This document shows positions 32,701-42,599 of a stretch of DNA of 64,000 nt, in pieces; position 1 is the first letter of the stretch, and the number at the start of each line of letters is the position of its first letter. The translations under genes were made by a program, and so were the position numbers. Where the stretch lies: positions 11,208,501-11,272,500 of the forward strand of contig CM051517.1 of assembly GCA_028015205.1 (NCBI GenBank), given 5' to 3'. The notes under the pieces were generated by a model, which made no database searches, was not told the DNA's origin, and worked only from the letters and a program-made list of their open reading frames with translations. Source of the stretch: Mytilisepta virgata (lineage: Eukaryota > Mollusca > Bivalvia > Mytilida > Mytilidae).

Positions 32701-35700
32701 AATATAAAATACAGGATGTGAACTATATCTAAGGTTTATTACAAGAAAGATATTGACAATAATATTAGATCTCAGTTTTTGTTTCAAGTCGTGTTCCTTA
32801 CCTGGATATAAATGCAACTAAAGCTGCTGATTTGTGAACTAACTGATTTGTGTTGCTGTCTTGTTTTGTAACACCATTAACTTTACACCTTAAACCAAGA
32901 TTGTGTGGATCTGAAATAAAATTAGTAACAGTGTAAATGCATGGATCCTTATCTGTAATGGAAATGGTTTCTGCTGATGTTATCCTTTGCACCCAAGACA
33001 ATTCCACCAACAAGTATTTTCTATTAACTTTGTTTGGATTATTTAAAGGTTTTGCTTTTTTATTTTTTTAAATTTTGATTATAAACACATGGTTACTAAA
33101 TACAGAAAATTGAAATACAAGGAGAATTGACCAATACACTATCCATATATATATACCTTTAAGGTCTTCTTTAGTAACAACTGCTGGACCAAGGGGACAG
33201 AACCCATCCATTGCTTTCCCAATTACCCACTGTCCTCCATTCCTGCCTGGCTTTAGTTGCCAATCTCGAGCACTCACATCATGTGCAACAGTATAGCCAA
33301 ATATGTAATTCATGGCCTCAGACTCCTAAAAATTATCATATAAATGACAATTTGCAAACAGAATAATTTAATTCTGTTTTTAAAATATAATCTGACATTT
33401 TTATCTTCTCTTAAATGGAAACCATTTCCTAGAGAAAAAGTACATATTATTTACTTGTTCCTATTTACCATTGAGACATACATTTAAGAACTAGATGTGT
33501 CGGAATGACACGAATGGCCCCACCCACAAAAAAAGTTTGAAGCCCATTTTTAGAAGTGGAATTTTAATAGTGAAAGGCCCATAATTTTGGAAAAAATCAG
33601 GGGAGCGGAACAAAACAAACTTGATCTGTAACTCATCATGGTAGACTCACATACCAAAAACCGCTCAATAACTGAAGGCATCTAGAAAAAAAGTATGGAA
33701 AGATGGTATTTTCAAGAAATTTTCAAATTCCAAAGCCCGTAATTTCAGCAAATATCAGCGGAGCGGAATTAAACGTACACCCAATATGTAACTTATCATG
33801 GTAGACTCACATATTTTTATCTGAAGGCATCTAGAAAGAAGTCCATATAACTTTTTTTCATGAAATTTTCAAAGTCCAAAGCCCGTAATTTCGACACAAA
33901 TCAGCGGAGTGGAATGAAATGTATACTCGGTCTGTAACTCACTATAGTAGACTATCATACCAAAATCAGCTCAATATCTGAAGGCATTTAGAAAAAAGTC
34001 TGTATAACTGTTCATTGCGAAATGACAGAATGACGGACAAGGGTAAAACTATATGGCCCTGACCTCTCAGTGGCAGGCCATAAAAAGTGTCAACACACAA
34101 TTTACAAAATGTCCAAAGTTTACAAAAAATGAATCCTATGCTCTTTCTAACATTCTTCCTGGATGAACAATCATACAGTATTTCAGAAACAGTATACCAT
34201 TATGATATGGTCAGAATAAGTACAGATAGTCAAACAATTTCTTTTAAGACTGATACTGAATTTTATAAATCAGATTCTGTTTGAATAAAATATAGGAAAA
34301 ATATATGCCATTGCAACTTAATAACAGCGCCTGATGATAATAGATGTATAGCCATTGGAATCAATTGTTTAGAGACCTCCAAATTTCAGTATACCACTCA
34401 CTCTATTCTCACATTCTGTTTGAACTTTATCCCAAAACTAATGATAATTTTCATATTATCCACCACTTTTGTTTTACCTGAAGAACTATACATTCAACAA
34501 GAAACAAGGTGATACTTTAAAGTATAATATATTTAATGAACTTATCTTCTTGTAAATACAACAGTTTTTTTTTTCTCAAATCAATGCATATGTTACCGCT
34601 ATTTTATGACTCTTTTGTTAAATTCTTCTATTGACATGATTATCCAAACATTCAGCTATGGCAATAAGCTAAACAGTAGATTTATTTGCCAATTAAAGTG
34701 CCCATTATACATTGTAGAGCAGAATTAATACAAAATAATCATAATACATGTACAAAACAATACATGATTTAACATATGATTGATACTGATTGGCAACATA
34801 TAACACATAAAAAATTGAAAACATAGTAGTAATAACAAAGTCTCATTAGAATAGATTCTACCTGAACACTGATATGGAGGTGATTACAGTAATAAAGATT
34901 TATAATTTATGGGAGACAACTCCTGTCAATATATACGTACAATTTTCCCTTGGCAGGTTTCTTACAAACACTGAAAGAAACTCTCTTATACTTGTTATAA
35001 TATACTTGTAAAGGAACACTTAAAACAACCATTGCAACAACATGTTATAGATGCTCTCTTGGTCTCTTTCCTTGAGAGGTATTTTATGCCTACAGGTTTT
35101 CTTTAAGCATCTTGAACAGTAACAAATTTTAGTTCTACAGAAAGATTTACAAGTCTTACCGACATCTTTGCCAATCAGAACTTGGACCACAGTGGCCGAG
35201 TGGTCTAGTAATAATTAAAATGATCAGCAGCATGTCAACACAGAGATTGCAACTTCAAATCCTCATTGTACCGAGGTCGTGATCAATTCTGACAAGGATT
35301 GCCAGTTTTCCTTTCATAGGTTTTATAGTTCTCTCAGACTTCCTGTAGCAATAAAAACTAATTTATATAGCCTATTGTGCTGAAAGTTCTGTAAAACTGA
35401 TAAAAAAAACCTGTCAGTTCTGCTGCATGATATATATGTATCCTTTGGCATCTTTGTCTATTATTTTTGTCAATTTCAATGCAAGATATATATACTTACA
35501 GGCACTCTCTTGGCATCTTTGCCTATCACAATTGTCAGTTCTAATACATGATATACACGTACTTAAATCAATCCATTGGTATCTTTGTATATTATATTTG
35601 TCAATTTCAATGCATGATATATATATACTTACAGGCACTCTCTTGGCATCTTTGCCTATCACAATTGTCAGTTCTACTTCCCAATCTAACTCCTGAAATA

Positions 35701-38700
35701 TTAGTATTTATTGTAAATTTTTCCACTGAAGTATAAATGTTCCCAATTCCATTCATTTCAAATCACATAACATAACAGAACATAACATTTTTTATTGTCA
35801 ATTGAGATGAGGGCTAAACAATTAACATGAATCAATGTTGAAATAACATAACATTAAACTTTCTGATTTATTTCAAATGATTGTCAATTATATAAAAGAA
35901 ACATAGAAATATTTAACTTCAATTTTGAACTCTATAGGAAGCTATACTTTACCCACCACATATTATAAGAATATAAATATGAATATGTAATACCCTCTCT
36001 TCTTGCACAGACGTTAAGATTCGATCAATAACTTATATATGCACCTGGTTGAATTATTGACCTCAAACTAAAGTCCTTGGTTGATATCATTCTACCAGGT
36101 CCATATATAATTTATTAACCTCATTTAAAGTCCATATTAATTGATAATTTTTTTTTCTCATATTCCTTCTTGTATGGAAGATTTTTATTAACTTAAGTCT
36201 TAAGTAATATATGTTTCATTTCATTATTGTAATGTATATAAATTGTGAAATGCTCAGTTACAGGCCGTAATTTGGTTTAATAAATAAGTAATAAAGTTAT
36301 CTGTATACATGCATCTAGAAAGTCTGCAAGACATGGAACTCCATATTTATTTTGATAAAAGGATAAAAAAGTTAGTGGATAGTTCTTTGCTTTTTTTAGT
36401 TACTTTACCTCAGTTTCTTCTGGGTAAGGGAGATCATCTGTTGGTCCTATAATACAACTTGGAAACTTGTTAAAAACAACAGGGACCTCTGGTACAGGTG
36501 CATTTTGTTCTATACAATGATCTGTGTAGTTCATACCAATACATAATACTTTGTCAGGGTTGTATATTGGAGCAATAACTTTTACAGAATCTCTCTTCAG
36601 TATGTGGCCTCCTCCATCAACTACACTATAAAAAAGTTATTGTTATTTATAAATCTGAGTCTTATTGAAACCAGCTATTATTTTTTTACAATAGGGTATC
36701 ATCAAGTATGTTTTTTTTCAGATTGAACATGGATTTAGTTTTTTATGAGAATTGTTAACTGTTAACATCTCCTTTTATGTGTTCATATGAGATTAAGGAT
36801 GGTTTACCCTAATGTTTTCATCCTTTTATTTTTACTTTCTATTGTTGTTTTTATTTTTTGATAATTTTTATATTTGATTTATTTTACCTTTAACCCATCT
36901 AACAGCCCATTGTTCCTTTGTCATTTGTTTGCTCTAATAACTAAGTAAGCCACAGAGGCATTTTATGCAGTAAACAGGCCCAAAAGAAGTCAAGATCATA
37001 AATTGATAGATCTATTCTGAAAATAATTTCCAAATTTAGAATTGAAATATGTAATGATATTTGTCTATGTTTTCGTTTGTGTTGTCTTTGGTGATAATTC
37101 ATTTCATGGAATGTCGTATATCATTAATAACTTTAATTATGTTAAAGGTAATTTAAATTCCATTAAACAAAGAATTAATGGCCAATGTTTGCAAGTTCAA
37201 AATGCAAACATACTTGAATCTAAGAAGTTAGACTTTTTCAAGAGCGTCTACATAATGGGTCGAAGACCCCCCTATGTTGATATTTTAAGAAACAGAAGTG
37301 ACAGAGCTGCAATATGTAAAATCCGTATAAGTGCTCATACACTGATGATTGAAAGAGGGAGACATCTAAATATTCCCAGAAATGAGAGATACTGCTCTGC
37401 ATGTAATTCTGGTCAAATTGAAAATGAAAAACATTTTCTTTTGCATTGTGAAAAATACTCAACTAAAAGGGCCATATTTTACCAAAAAGTTTCAAATATA
37501 ATCGATGATCCTACAAAATTTTAAAAAAATGAAAATAATATAAACTTTTTATTAAATAACAATTCATATACAATTCTAAGATTGACTTCCTCTTTCATTT
37601 CAGACAGTTTGAACCTGTGTAAAGCTGCATGAGCAAACTCTGTAGAACTGTCAATTTGTCTTTAATTCATAGTCAATATTACATATTAATATAGTCATTG
37701 TTTACAACACTTATTATGTATAATCTATTATATAATTAATACGCCATGAGCCTTAACCATTTATTGTTGATGAGTTTGTGCTAATAAAATATTTGTATTT
37801 GTATTTATTTTGGATTTCATACCAATAAAGAATTTGAATTTTGTAATGCCAAGCAGAGCAAGGCCAGAATTTTTTTTGACGATTTTATCCTAAAAATCAT
37901 ATATATCGATAAATTTGTTTGGGCAATCAAAGGGGGGGGGGGGGGCATATGCCCTCTACACCCCCTGGATACTTGTAATAGAATAGAATAGAATAGAATA
38001 TTTTATTGACCAAATCAGGGCCCTCGAGGGGCAAATGGCAATACAATTATAATTTGACATATAAAATAAAATACGTAACATAACAATTACAAAACAGCAT
38101 TTAAACATGAACTACAATAGTTCTATACATTATAATGGCATGTTTCACCAGTGATCCATAAAACCGCATAATTATATCAAGTTCAAATACAAAAAATATA
38201 CTAGTATAATAGTAATGTGTATCGTCGAGGAAGCAGAGAACGAAGGATGAAGGATTTTAAAACATATACCAGAAATTAGGGAACTCTTATTCTCATTGAG
38301 TGCACATTTGCATAATCTTAGCTAGCATAAACGGGCCAACAATAATTTAAGACCTCCTCGTACCTGATGCATCATAGCAAAAATTGTTGCTATAATGCAA
38401 AAGGTACCAAGGGTAGATACTAAAAGGTCAATTTGGTCAATTTATAGATGAAGTGCACCAAATATACACAAAGAAGAATCATATGAATAAGATAATGGAC
38501 CTCCTCGTACCTGGTGCATTATAACAAGATTTTATTGCCATAATGCAGAAGGTACCAAGGGTAGATACTAAAAGGTCCAATTATGCATAATGATAAATAT
38601 GTGTGAGGTATATGAATCTTTGGTAAAGGACGTCACAATGATTCAGTCACATGTATCGTTTGAAACATTTTTGGTTTCATTTCTGGCTATATATTGTGAG

Positions 38701-41700
38701 AGATTTAATAAGATTTGCACATTTTCACAGCACATCAGCCGTTTAAGTTTATCTGTATTACAAAGATCATCAAATTTATCACAAGAATCTGAGATTAATT
38801 GAAGAAGACGCTTTCTGTCTTCAAGGTGAGATGGACATGTGAAGAGAAAGTGAACTTCGTCCTCCACCTCGCCCGACGAACACTTTAAACAAAACCTTTC
38901 ACTACTTGCCACACCTGTATATCTACCTTGTTCTATCATAAGTTTATGTGATGACACCCTAAATTGTGTAATTTTTTTCCTGTCTGTAATTTTATTAAGA
39001 AGTAAAAGGTATTTTTCAAACCCAAAATTGGTTTTAAATAAAGTATAAGTTCTTAATTTACCATCCGAACTATTTTTTAGATCTTTATGCCATTGATCCA
39101 CATAGTAAGAAAGGACAATTTTATTGAGTTGCTTTCTAAAGCTATATTCGCTAAGAGTTGAAGGATTAACATTATTCAAATCAAGGGTTGTAAGAATTTG
39201 ATTGATAGCTCCATACCAGGATGGTAGTTTGTTTTGAAATAATTGTTTAGAAGATAAATATGCATCATTTAGTAAAGGAAAAGAGGTACCAAGATTCTCA
39301 AGTCTATGCCAGTATTTTAACATACTTTTGATAATATCAAAATGTAAAGGAAATCTACCAAGTTCAGATAATACTGCTAAATTGCTAGTTTTTTTGTGTG
39401 TTCCAAGAATATATTTGCAAAATCTTATATGTAATTTCTCACATTGCGTATTAGAATATATTCTGTCGAATGGTATGATACCATTTCTAAAACGAGCTGT
39501 TGTTGCATTGAATATACCCCAGATTTCACATCCATATAAAAGAATTGGTTTTATTGTGTGATCAAAAACATGCAAAGAAGTTTTGACATTAGGATTATGG
39601 GATAAAAAATCCTTACTTAATTTGAAGTAACCCTTAAGTGCTTTTTTATACAATTCGTCTTGAGCAAATGAAAATGAGCCAGATGCACTAAAGTAAAGCC
39701 CTAGATATTTGTATCTGTTAACACATTCAATATTGTGGATAAAGTGAAGAATAAGAACTAGATTCTGGTTCAACCAGAATTGTGCACTGCTGGTAGAAAA
39801 ATTCATTCCAGAATTGTTCTCAACAATTCTGGAAATACCAGAATTGTGCAAAACAATTCTAGTATTTCCAGCATTGTATCCTGGTACAATTCTGGAATTC
39901 CAGAATTGTCAACAATTCTGGTATACATATATTTACCAGAATTGTAAAAAGATATTTACAATTCTGGAAATACCAGCATTGTAGGTCATACAATTCTGGT
40001 TTTACTAGCATTGTCCATTTCACAATGCTGGTTTTACCAGCATTCTTTATTTTACAATTCTGGTTTTACCAGCATTGTATATGATACAATTCTGGAAAAT
40101 CTAGAATTGTATCATATACAATGCTGGTAAAACCAGAATTGTAAAATAAAGAATGCTGGAAAACCAGCATTGTAAAATAAAGAATGCTGGTAAGACCAGC
40201 ATTGTAAAATGGACAATGCTAGTAAAACCAGAATTGTATGACTGTAGCAGTGTTAGGGATTAAAATAGTTGAAGTCCAAACAATAATCTAAAAATTACAA
40301 GAGCAAATATGAATTCAAATATTAATTTTTTTTTTAACCCAAGAATTGAATTTTAGCATACATTTTTAACTTTATAAAGCAGTCACCTCACTGCAAAAAG
40401 GGGTCTTCTCGATTAAATGGTATTATGCTTCTTTGCTATTTTGGTTTAATTTTACGATGTAGTGTTTAAATTGTGAATTTTACTTTGGCTTATACATGGT
40501 TGTTATTTGCAAATAAAAATGTTATGAATTTTACATGCCAGTTATCAGGTGGGTAAAAAAATGTCAGTACCCTTAAAAATCAATACAATAAAGTAGAATG
40601 AGGCCTTTAAAGTGTTTTTTTGGTCCACATACTGGTAAAACTTTCTTGTTATTAAGGTATAATTATAGGGCAAGTTTCAGATATTAAAAAGGTTTATTTC
40701 TTTCTAATTTCAATAACCAGGTGATTCATCCTCATAGGTTTTTAGTCTAAGGTTGTAAGGTACTTGTCTTTGAATACTTTGAATATAATGTTTATTCGTC
40801 ATCAAGCATTACAGAAGAGAGTGGTATTCAATGGGTGCGTAGAAATACCGCAAAGGACCTCCGTCTGACGGTCAAGTATTGCATGCTGCTTATTTAGATA
40901 TTATCAAATTTTACTCAAAAATTTTTACAAGAAACAAATTTTCTTTTTAACTTTTTTCGGCAATAAATTTTGTTTTCATATTTGTTTTCTTATAGTAGCT
41001 TGTAAAAACTTAAATGTTTTTTCAATTATGAACATCAAAGGCTCATACACACTTCTTTATAATATAATAATAGCTCACACCTAATGATGTTTGTTTACCT
41101 TACCGATGTTAATTGACAATCAACAATTACTCATCACCTGATTAGGTAAAGCAGTTGGCGCGTGCCCACAAAACTGCTAATAACTTATTGAAACAATAAC
41201 CAATTAAAACCAAAATTGACAAAATAACATATTTTTATATGACAATTCATATTCAGCCTCCTTTGTACATATAGCATATCTATTTCATGTCCTTAGTGCA
41301 CTTTTATGGTTCTTAGTGCACTAAGAAGTCCTTTGCGGTATTTCTACACACCGGTATTCAATGGCCTCTAAGAACATTTTATTTATATTTATCAAACATT
41401 AATCTTTTCACATCTGTAAGTCAACTTTAAATCTTGTTTTTCAATGAAGGTAATAACAGACATATTTGTTACCTATTTCGAAGGATTTCTTATATTCAAA
41501 ACAATAGGGCTAGAACAAGAGATTTAATGTTTTAAGCAATTTAAAAAAAATTATTAGGCATAAAATCCTACTTTCACCTACCCAGGTGTGCAGAGGTAAC
41601 AGAAATTACTAAATTATACAGTATTAAACAAAACAAAAAACATATTCTGGTATAGCCTGAATCTTCCAGCATTCTCCAGAATCTGCAATGCTGGTTTAAC

Positions 41701-42544
41701 CAGAATCTTCCAGCATTGTCCAGAATCTGCAATTCTGGTATAACCAGAATCTTCCAGCATTTACTAGTATCTGCAATGCTGGTATAACCAGAATCTTCCA
41801 GCATTTACTAGTATCTGCAATTCTGGTAGATTCTGGGTGATTCATGATGTTCTGTGAAAATTTGTTACAATACTGGTTTACTAGAATTTTCCAGCATCTT
41901 CCAGTATCTGCAATGCTGGAAAATTCTTGTAATAATTCTGGAATGAATATTTCTACCAGCATTGCACAATGCTGGTTGAACCAGAATCTAGTTCTTATTC
42001 TTCACTTTATCCCAATATTGCTATCACATAAAGTAAAATTTTGAGAGAGATGTCGGCCTGCTTTGTTGAAATAGATAGGCTTTTAAAAATTCAAGTTAAG
42101 ATGTGATTTTATTATTACAATTCATGGACCAAGGACACCTTGCTGAATGTGACGGCAATTTTTATCAAGTCTGAATAAAATAAAAATGGGTCCAAGAAAA
42201 CCTCATTCATTTTTTTCAATCATAATCTCTTGCCCGCCCAATTATCCATCATAAATTGATTATGTTCTAAATATTAACCTTTTAGCAGCTGCAAGCATAG
42301 TATTTCCTCCCTCAATAAATGATCTCATATCACCTGGAATATTGGAATTTCCTGCGCATAAATCAACAATGTCTCCATTTTCTTGGAGCTCAGCACCGAT
42401 GCGTCTTTTCCTCGCATCTTCAAACTGCACAAGCCTCATATTTTGCAGAACAGAAAGATAACACGCCCCCTTTTTTGACCTTCCGGAGTTCGGAGTTCCG
42501 ATGCGGCGTGTGTAAAACGAAAGTGGGTGACACATGACAGGCAT
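29699..42544 (-). CDS. FAHD2: FAHD2-type fumarylacetoacetate hydrolase domain protein, complete in seven exons
   Basis: FAH-fold enzymes are Mg-dependent; animal FAHD2 is mitochondrial and has been described as an oxaloacetate tautomerase, while the related FAHD1 is an acylpyruvase/oxaloacetate decarboxylase. Coding exons on the minus strand are 42279-42544, 36409-36625, 35633-35692, 33157-33325, 32802-32910, 32147-32234 and 29699-29761, all GT-AG and in phase: 323 codons plus stop against about 314 in human FAHD2A. Visible blocks are [65 protein letters not shown] and [16 protein letters not shown]. The E-x-E pair (about E166, E168) and the D of HDVS (about D197) have the same 29-residue spacing as the FAHD1 metal ligands, so the site looks intact. 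The basic N-terminus fits a mitochondrial presequence. Convergent with DENND10. Introns are full of mobile DNA, but the exons are undamaged. Confidence 0.95.
29945..30180. repeat. Degenerate short-period repeat (TTGACA-like, about 10 bp)
   Basis: Repeated variants of ATTGACATATTGACA, GATGGATTGACAC and GACAGATAGATGG spaced about 10 bases apart, in FAHD2 intron 6. It produces the cysteine/isoleucine-periodic minus-strand frame at 29919-30149, which is not a gene. Confidence 0.65.
30746..31013 (+). mobile_element. tRNA-derived SINE with 12-bp target duplication (FAHD2 intron 6)
   Basis: The head is tRNA-like: an A-box region in GGTGGCCATGTGGTCTAGG and a B-box region in GAGTTTGAATCTC (about 30827-30839). 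A unique body with CTTCCTCCACCAATAAAAAC follows, and the end is an AAAC-rich tail (30999-31013). It is flanked by the perfect direct repeat CAAATTTTAAAG at 30734-30745 and 31014-31025. The intact duplication suggests a fairly recent insertion. A decayed relative lies at 35192. The two overlapping minus-strand frames here are by-products. Confidence 0.85.
31030..32146. other. FAHD2 intron 6, remaining part
   Basis: AT-rich and apparently unique, with no recognised element. Confidence 0.5.
32147..32234 (-). CDS. FAHD2: FAHD2 coding exon 6
   Basis: Acceptor TTTCAG ends at 32235, donor GT at 32146-32145. Encodes [20 protein letters not shown] and FRKPPEYLK, with the family's GTPPGVG loop. Confidence 0.96.
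32802..32910 (-). CDS. FAHD2: FAHD2 coding exon 5
   Basis: Acceptor TTTCAG ends at 32911, donor GT at 32801-32800. Encodes [18 protein letters not shown] and [18 protein letters not shown]. Confidence 0.95.
33157..33325 (-). CDS. FAHD2: FAHD2 coding exon 4
   Basis: Acceptor TTTAG ends at 33326, donor GT at 33156-33155. Encodes [40 protein letters not shown] and [16 protein letters not shown], including the third metal ligand and substrate-pocket residues. Confidence 0.96.
33492..34085 (+). repeat. Tandem-unit repeat in FAHD2 intron 3
   Basis: About three units of roughly 150 bp with GCCCGTAATTTC, ATCAGCGGAGCGGAA and CTCATCATGGTAGACTCACA, opening near AGATGTGTCGGAATGACACG and closing with TGACCTCTCAGTGGCAGGCC. 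Another hairpin/tandem-unit style family; non-coding. Confidence 0.7.
34086..35190. other. FAHD2 intron 3, unique part
   Basis: AT-rich; no exon or repeat recognised. Confidence 0.5.
35192..35395 (+). mobile_element. Decayed copy of the tRNA-derived SINE
   Basis: Aligns to the SINE at 30746: GTGGCCGAGTGGTCTAG (A box), CTTCAAATCCTCA (B box), GACAAGGATTGCCAGTTTTC, GACTTCCTGTAGCAATAAAA. It has lost part of the body and no clear target duplication remains. Confidence 0.75.
35410..35680 (-). repeat. 66-bp tandem repeat derived from FAHD2 exon 3 and its donor
   Basis: Units of 66 bp align at about 35447, 35513, 35579 and 35645, with a partial one before 35447. The unit at 35645 is the end of exon 3. 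The unit at 35513, with the donor text just left of it (35502-35512), copies about 45 bp of the exon end and splice donor; the other units are diverged versions. No copy other than the real exon keeps the acceptor. Confidence 0.82.
35633..35692 (-). CDS. FAHD2: FAHD2 coding exon 3 (60 bp)
   Basis: Acceptor TTTCAG ends at 35693, donor GT at 35632-35631. Encodes [20 protein letters not shown], carrying the two metal-site glutamates. Its 3' part and donor are duplicated downstream in the intron. Confidence 0.93.
36409..36625 (-). CDS. FAHD2: FAHD2 coding exon 2
   Basis: Acceptor TATAG ends at 36626, donor GT at 36408-36407. Encodes [20 protein letters not shown], then [18 protein letters not shown] and [20 protein letters not shown]; 72 codons, too broken by splice sites to stand out as a long frame. 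Confidence 0.94.
37035..37810 (+). pseudogene. LINE 3' fragment (plus strand) in FAHD2 intron 1
   Basis: From about 37120 the frame is a LINE C-terminal segment ([40 protein letters not shown], then a [20 protein letters not shown] knuckle) ending at the stop at 37522. An untranslated part and a (TATTTG)n-like tail at about 37785-37808 follow. 5'-truncated, so no RT motif is present. Antisense to FAHD2. Confidence 0.8.
37932..37944. repeat. G homopolymer
   Basis: A run of about 13 G in the short spacer between the two oppositely oriented LINE fragments; likely to vary in length and be error-prone in sequencing. Confidence 0.8.
38351..38429. repeat. Hairpin-forming repeat in LINE 3' UTR, copy 1
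   Basis: About 79 bp starting GACCTCCTCGTACCTG and ending AGGTC, with internal inverted text (CGTACCTGATGCAT against ATAATGCAAAAGGTACC). Repeats at 38496-38579. Confidence 0.75.
38496..38579. repeat. Hairpin-forming repeat in LINE 3' UTR, copy 2
   Basis: TGGACCTCCTCGTACCTGG ... AGGTCCA with perfect short ends. Second copy of 38351-38429 with compensating differences. Confidence 0.75.
39736..42012. mobile_element. 2.28-kb inverted-repeat DNA transposon inserted in the LINE
   Basis: Flanked by the direct repeat CAATATTG (39728-39735 and 42013-42020). Terminal inverted repeats start (T)GGATAAAGTGAAGAATAA and remain alike for over 70 bp. Inside both ends are arrays of short alternating inverted units (CAGAATTGT / CAGCATTGT with GGTAAAACCAG or GGAAAT spacers) at 39770-40235 and 41645-41985. 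The AT-rich core holds another transposon at 40834-41352. There is no transposase. An 8-bp duplication fits hAT, P or Merlin groups, but the termini do not match one I can name. Confidence 0.85.
40834..41352. mobile_element. 519-bp Mutator-like MITE nested in the 2.28-kb element
   Basis: Flanked by an 11-bp direct repeat GGTATTCAATG (40823-40833 and 41353-41363). Terminal inverted repeats of about 27 bp (GGTGYGTAGAAATACCGCAA onward) with two differences. The long duplication suggests a Mutator-like element. AT-rich interior, no coding sequence. Confidence 0.82.
42279..42544 (-). CDS. FAHD2: FAHD2 coding exon 1
   Basis: First ATG in frame is at 42544 ([16 protein letters not shown]), and a second ATG lies three codons on. 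Donor GT at 42278-42277. Encodes the presequence-like start, [19 protein letters not shown] and the [13 protein letters not shown] segment. The exact start is less certain than the exon. Confidence 0.85.
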
Positions 42545-42599
42545 GGACAACGGGTAAGATAATTTACCAAAGCTGTGTGTGTATCAAAACTGCTTGGAG

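Larger units (their letters stand above)
37978..42088 (-). mobile_element. LINE 3' fragment (minus strand) split by a transposon
   Basis: Starts near 42088 (5'-truncated), reads [19 protein letters not shown] up to 42013, is interrupted by the element 39736-42012, and resumes at 39735 as [14 protein letters not shown]. The frame then stays open to the stop at 38643 (about 365 residues), covering the RT thumb region ([16 protein letters not shown]) and a C-terminal knuckle ([19 protein letters not shown]). The tail is (TATTC)n at 37978-38000. Removing the insert and one copy of its 8-bp duplication restores a single frame, so the LINE was intact here when it was hit. Confidence 0.88.

Noticed and set aside
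37042..37524. 160-residue frame taken as a gene with a hydrophobic leader
   Set aside because: It opens at a TTG rather than an ATG, the hydrophobic start is AT-rich flank, and the rest is a LINE C-terminal fragment with its 3' tail.
41574..41962. Repetitive minus-strand frames with recurring MLEDSG-like text
   Set aside because: They are translations of the short inverted-unit array at the right end of the 2.28-kb transposon.
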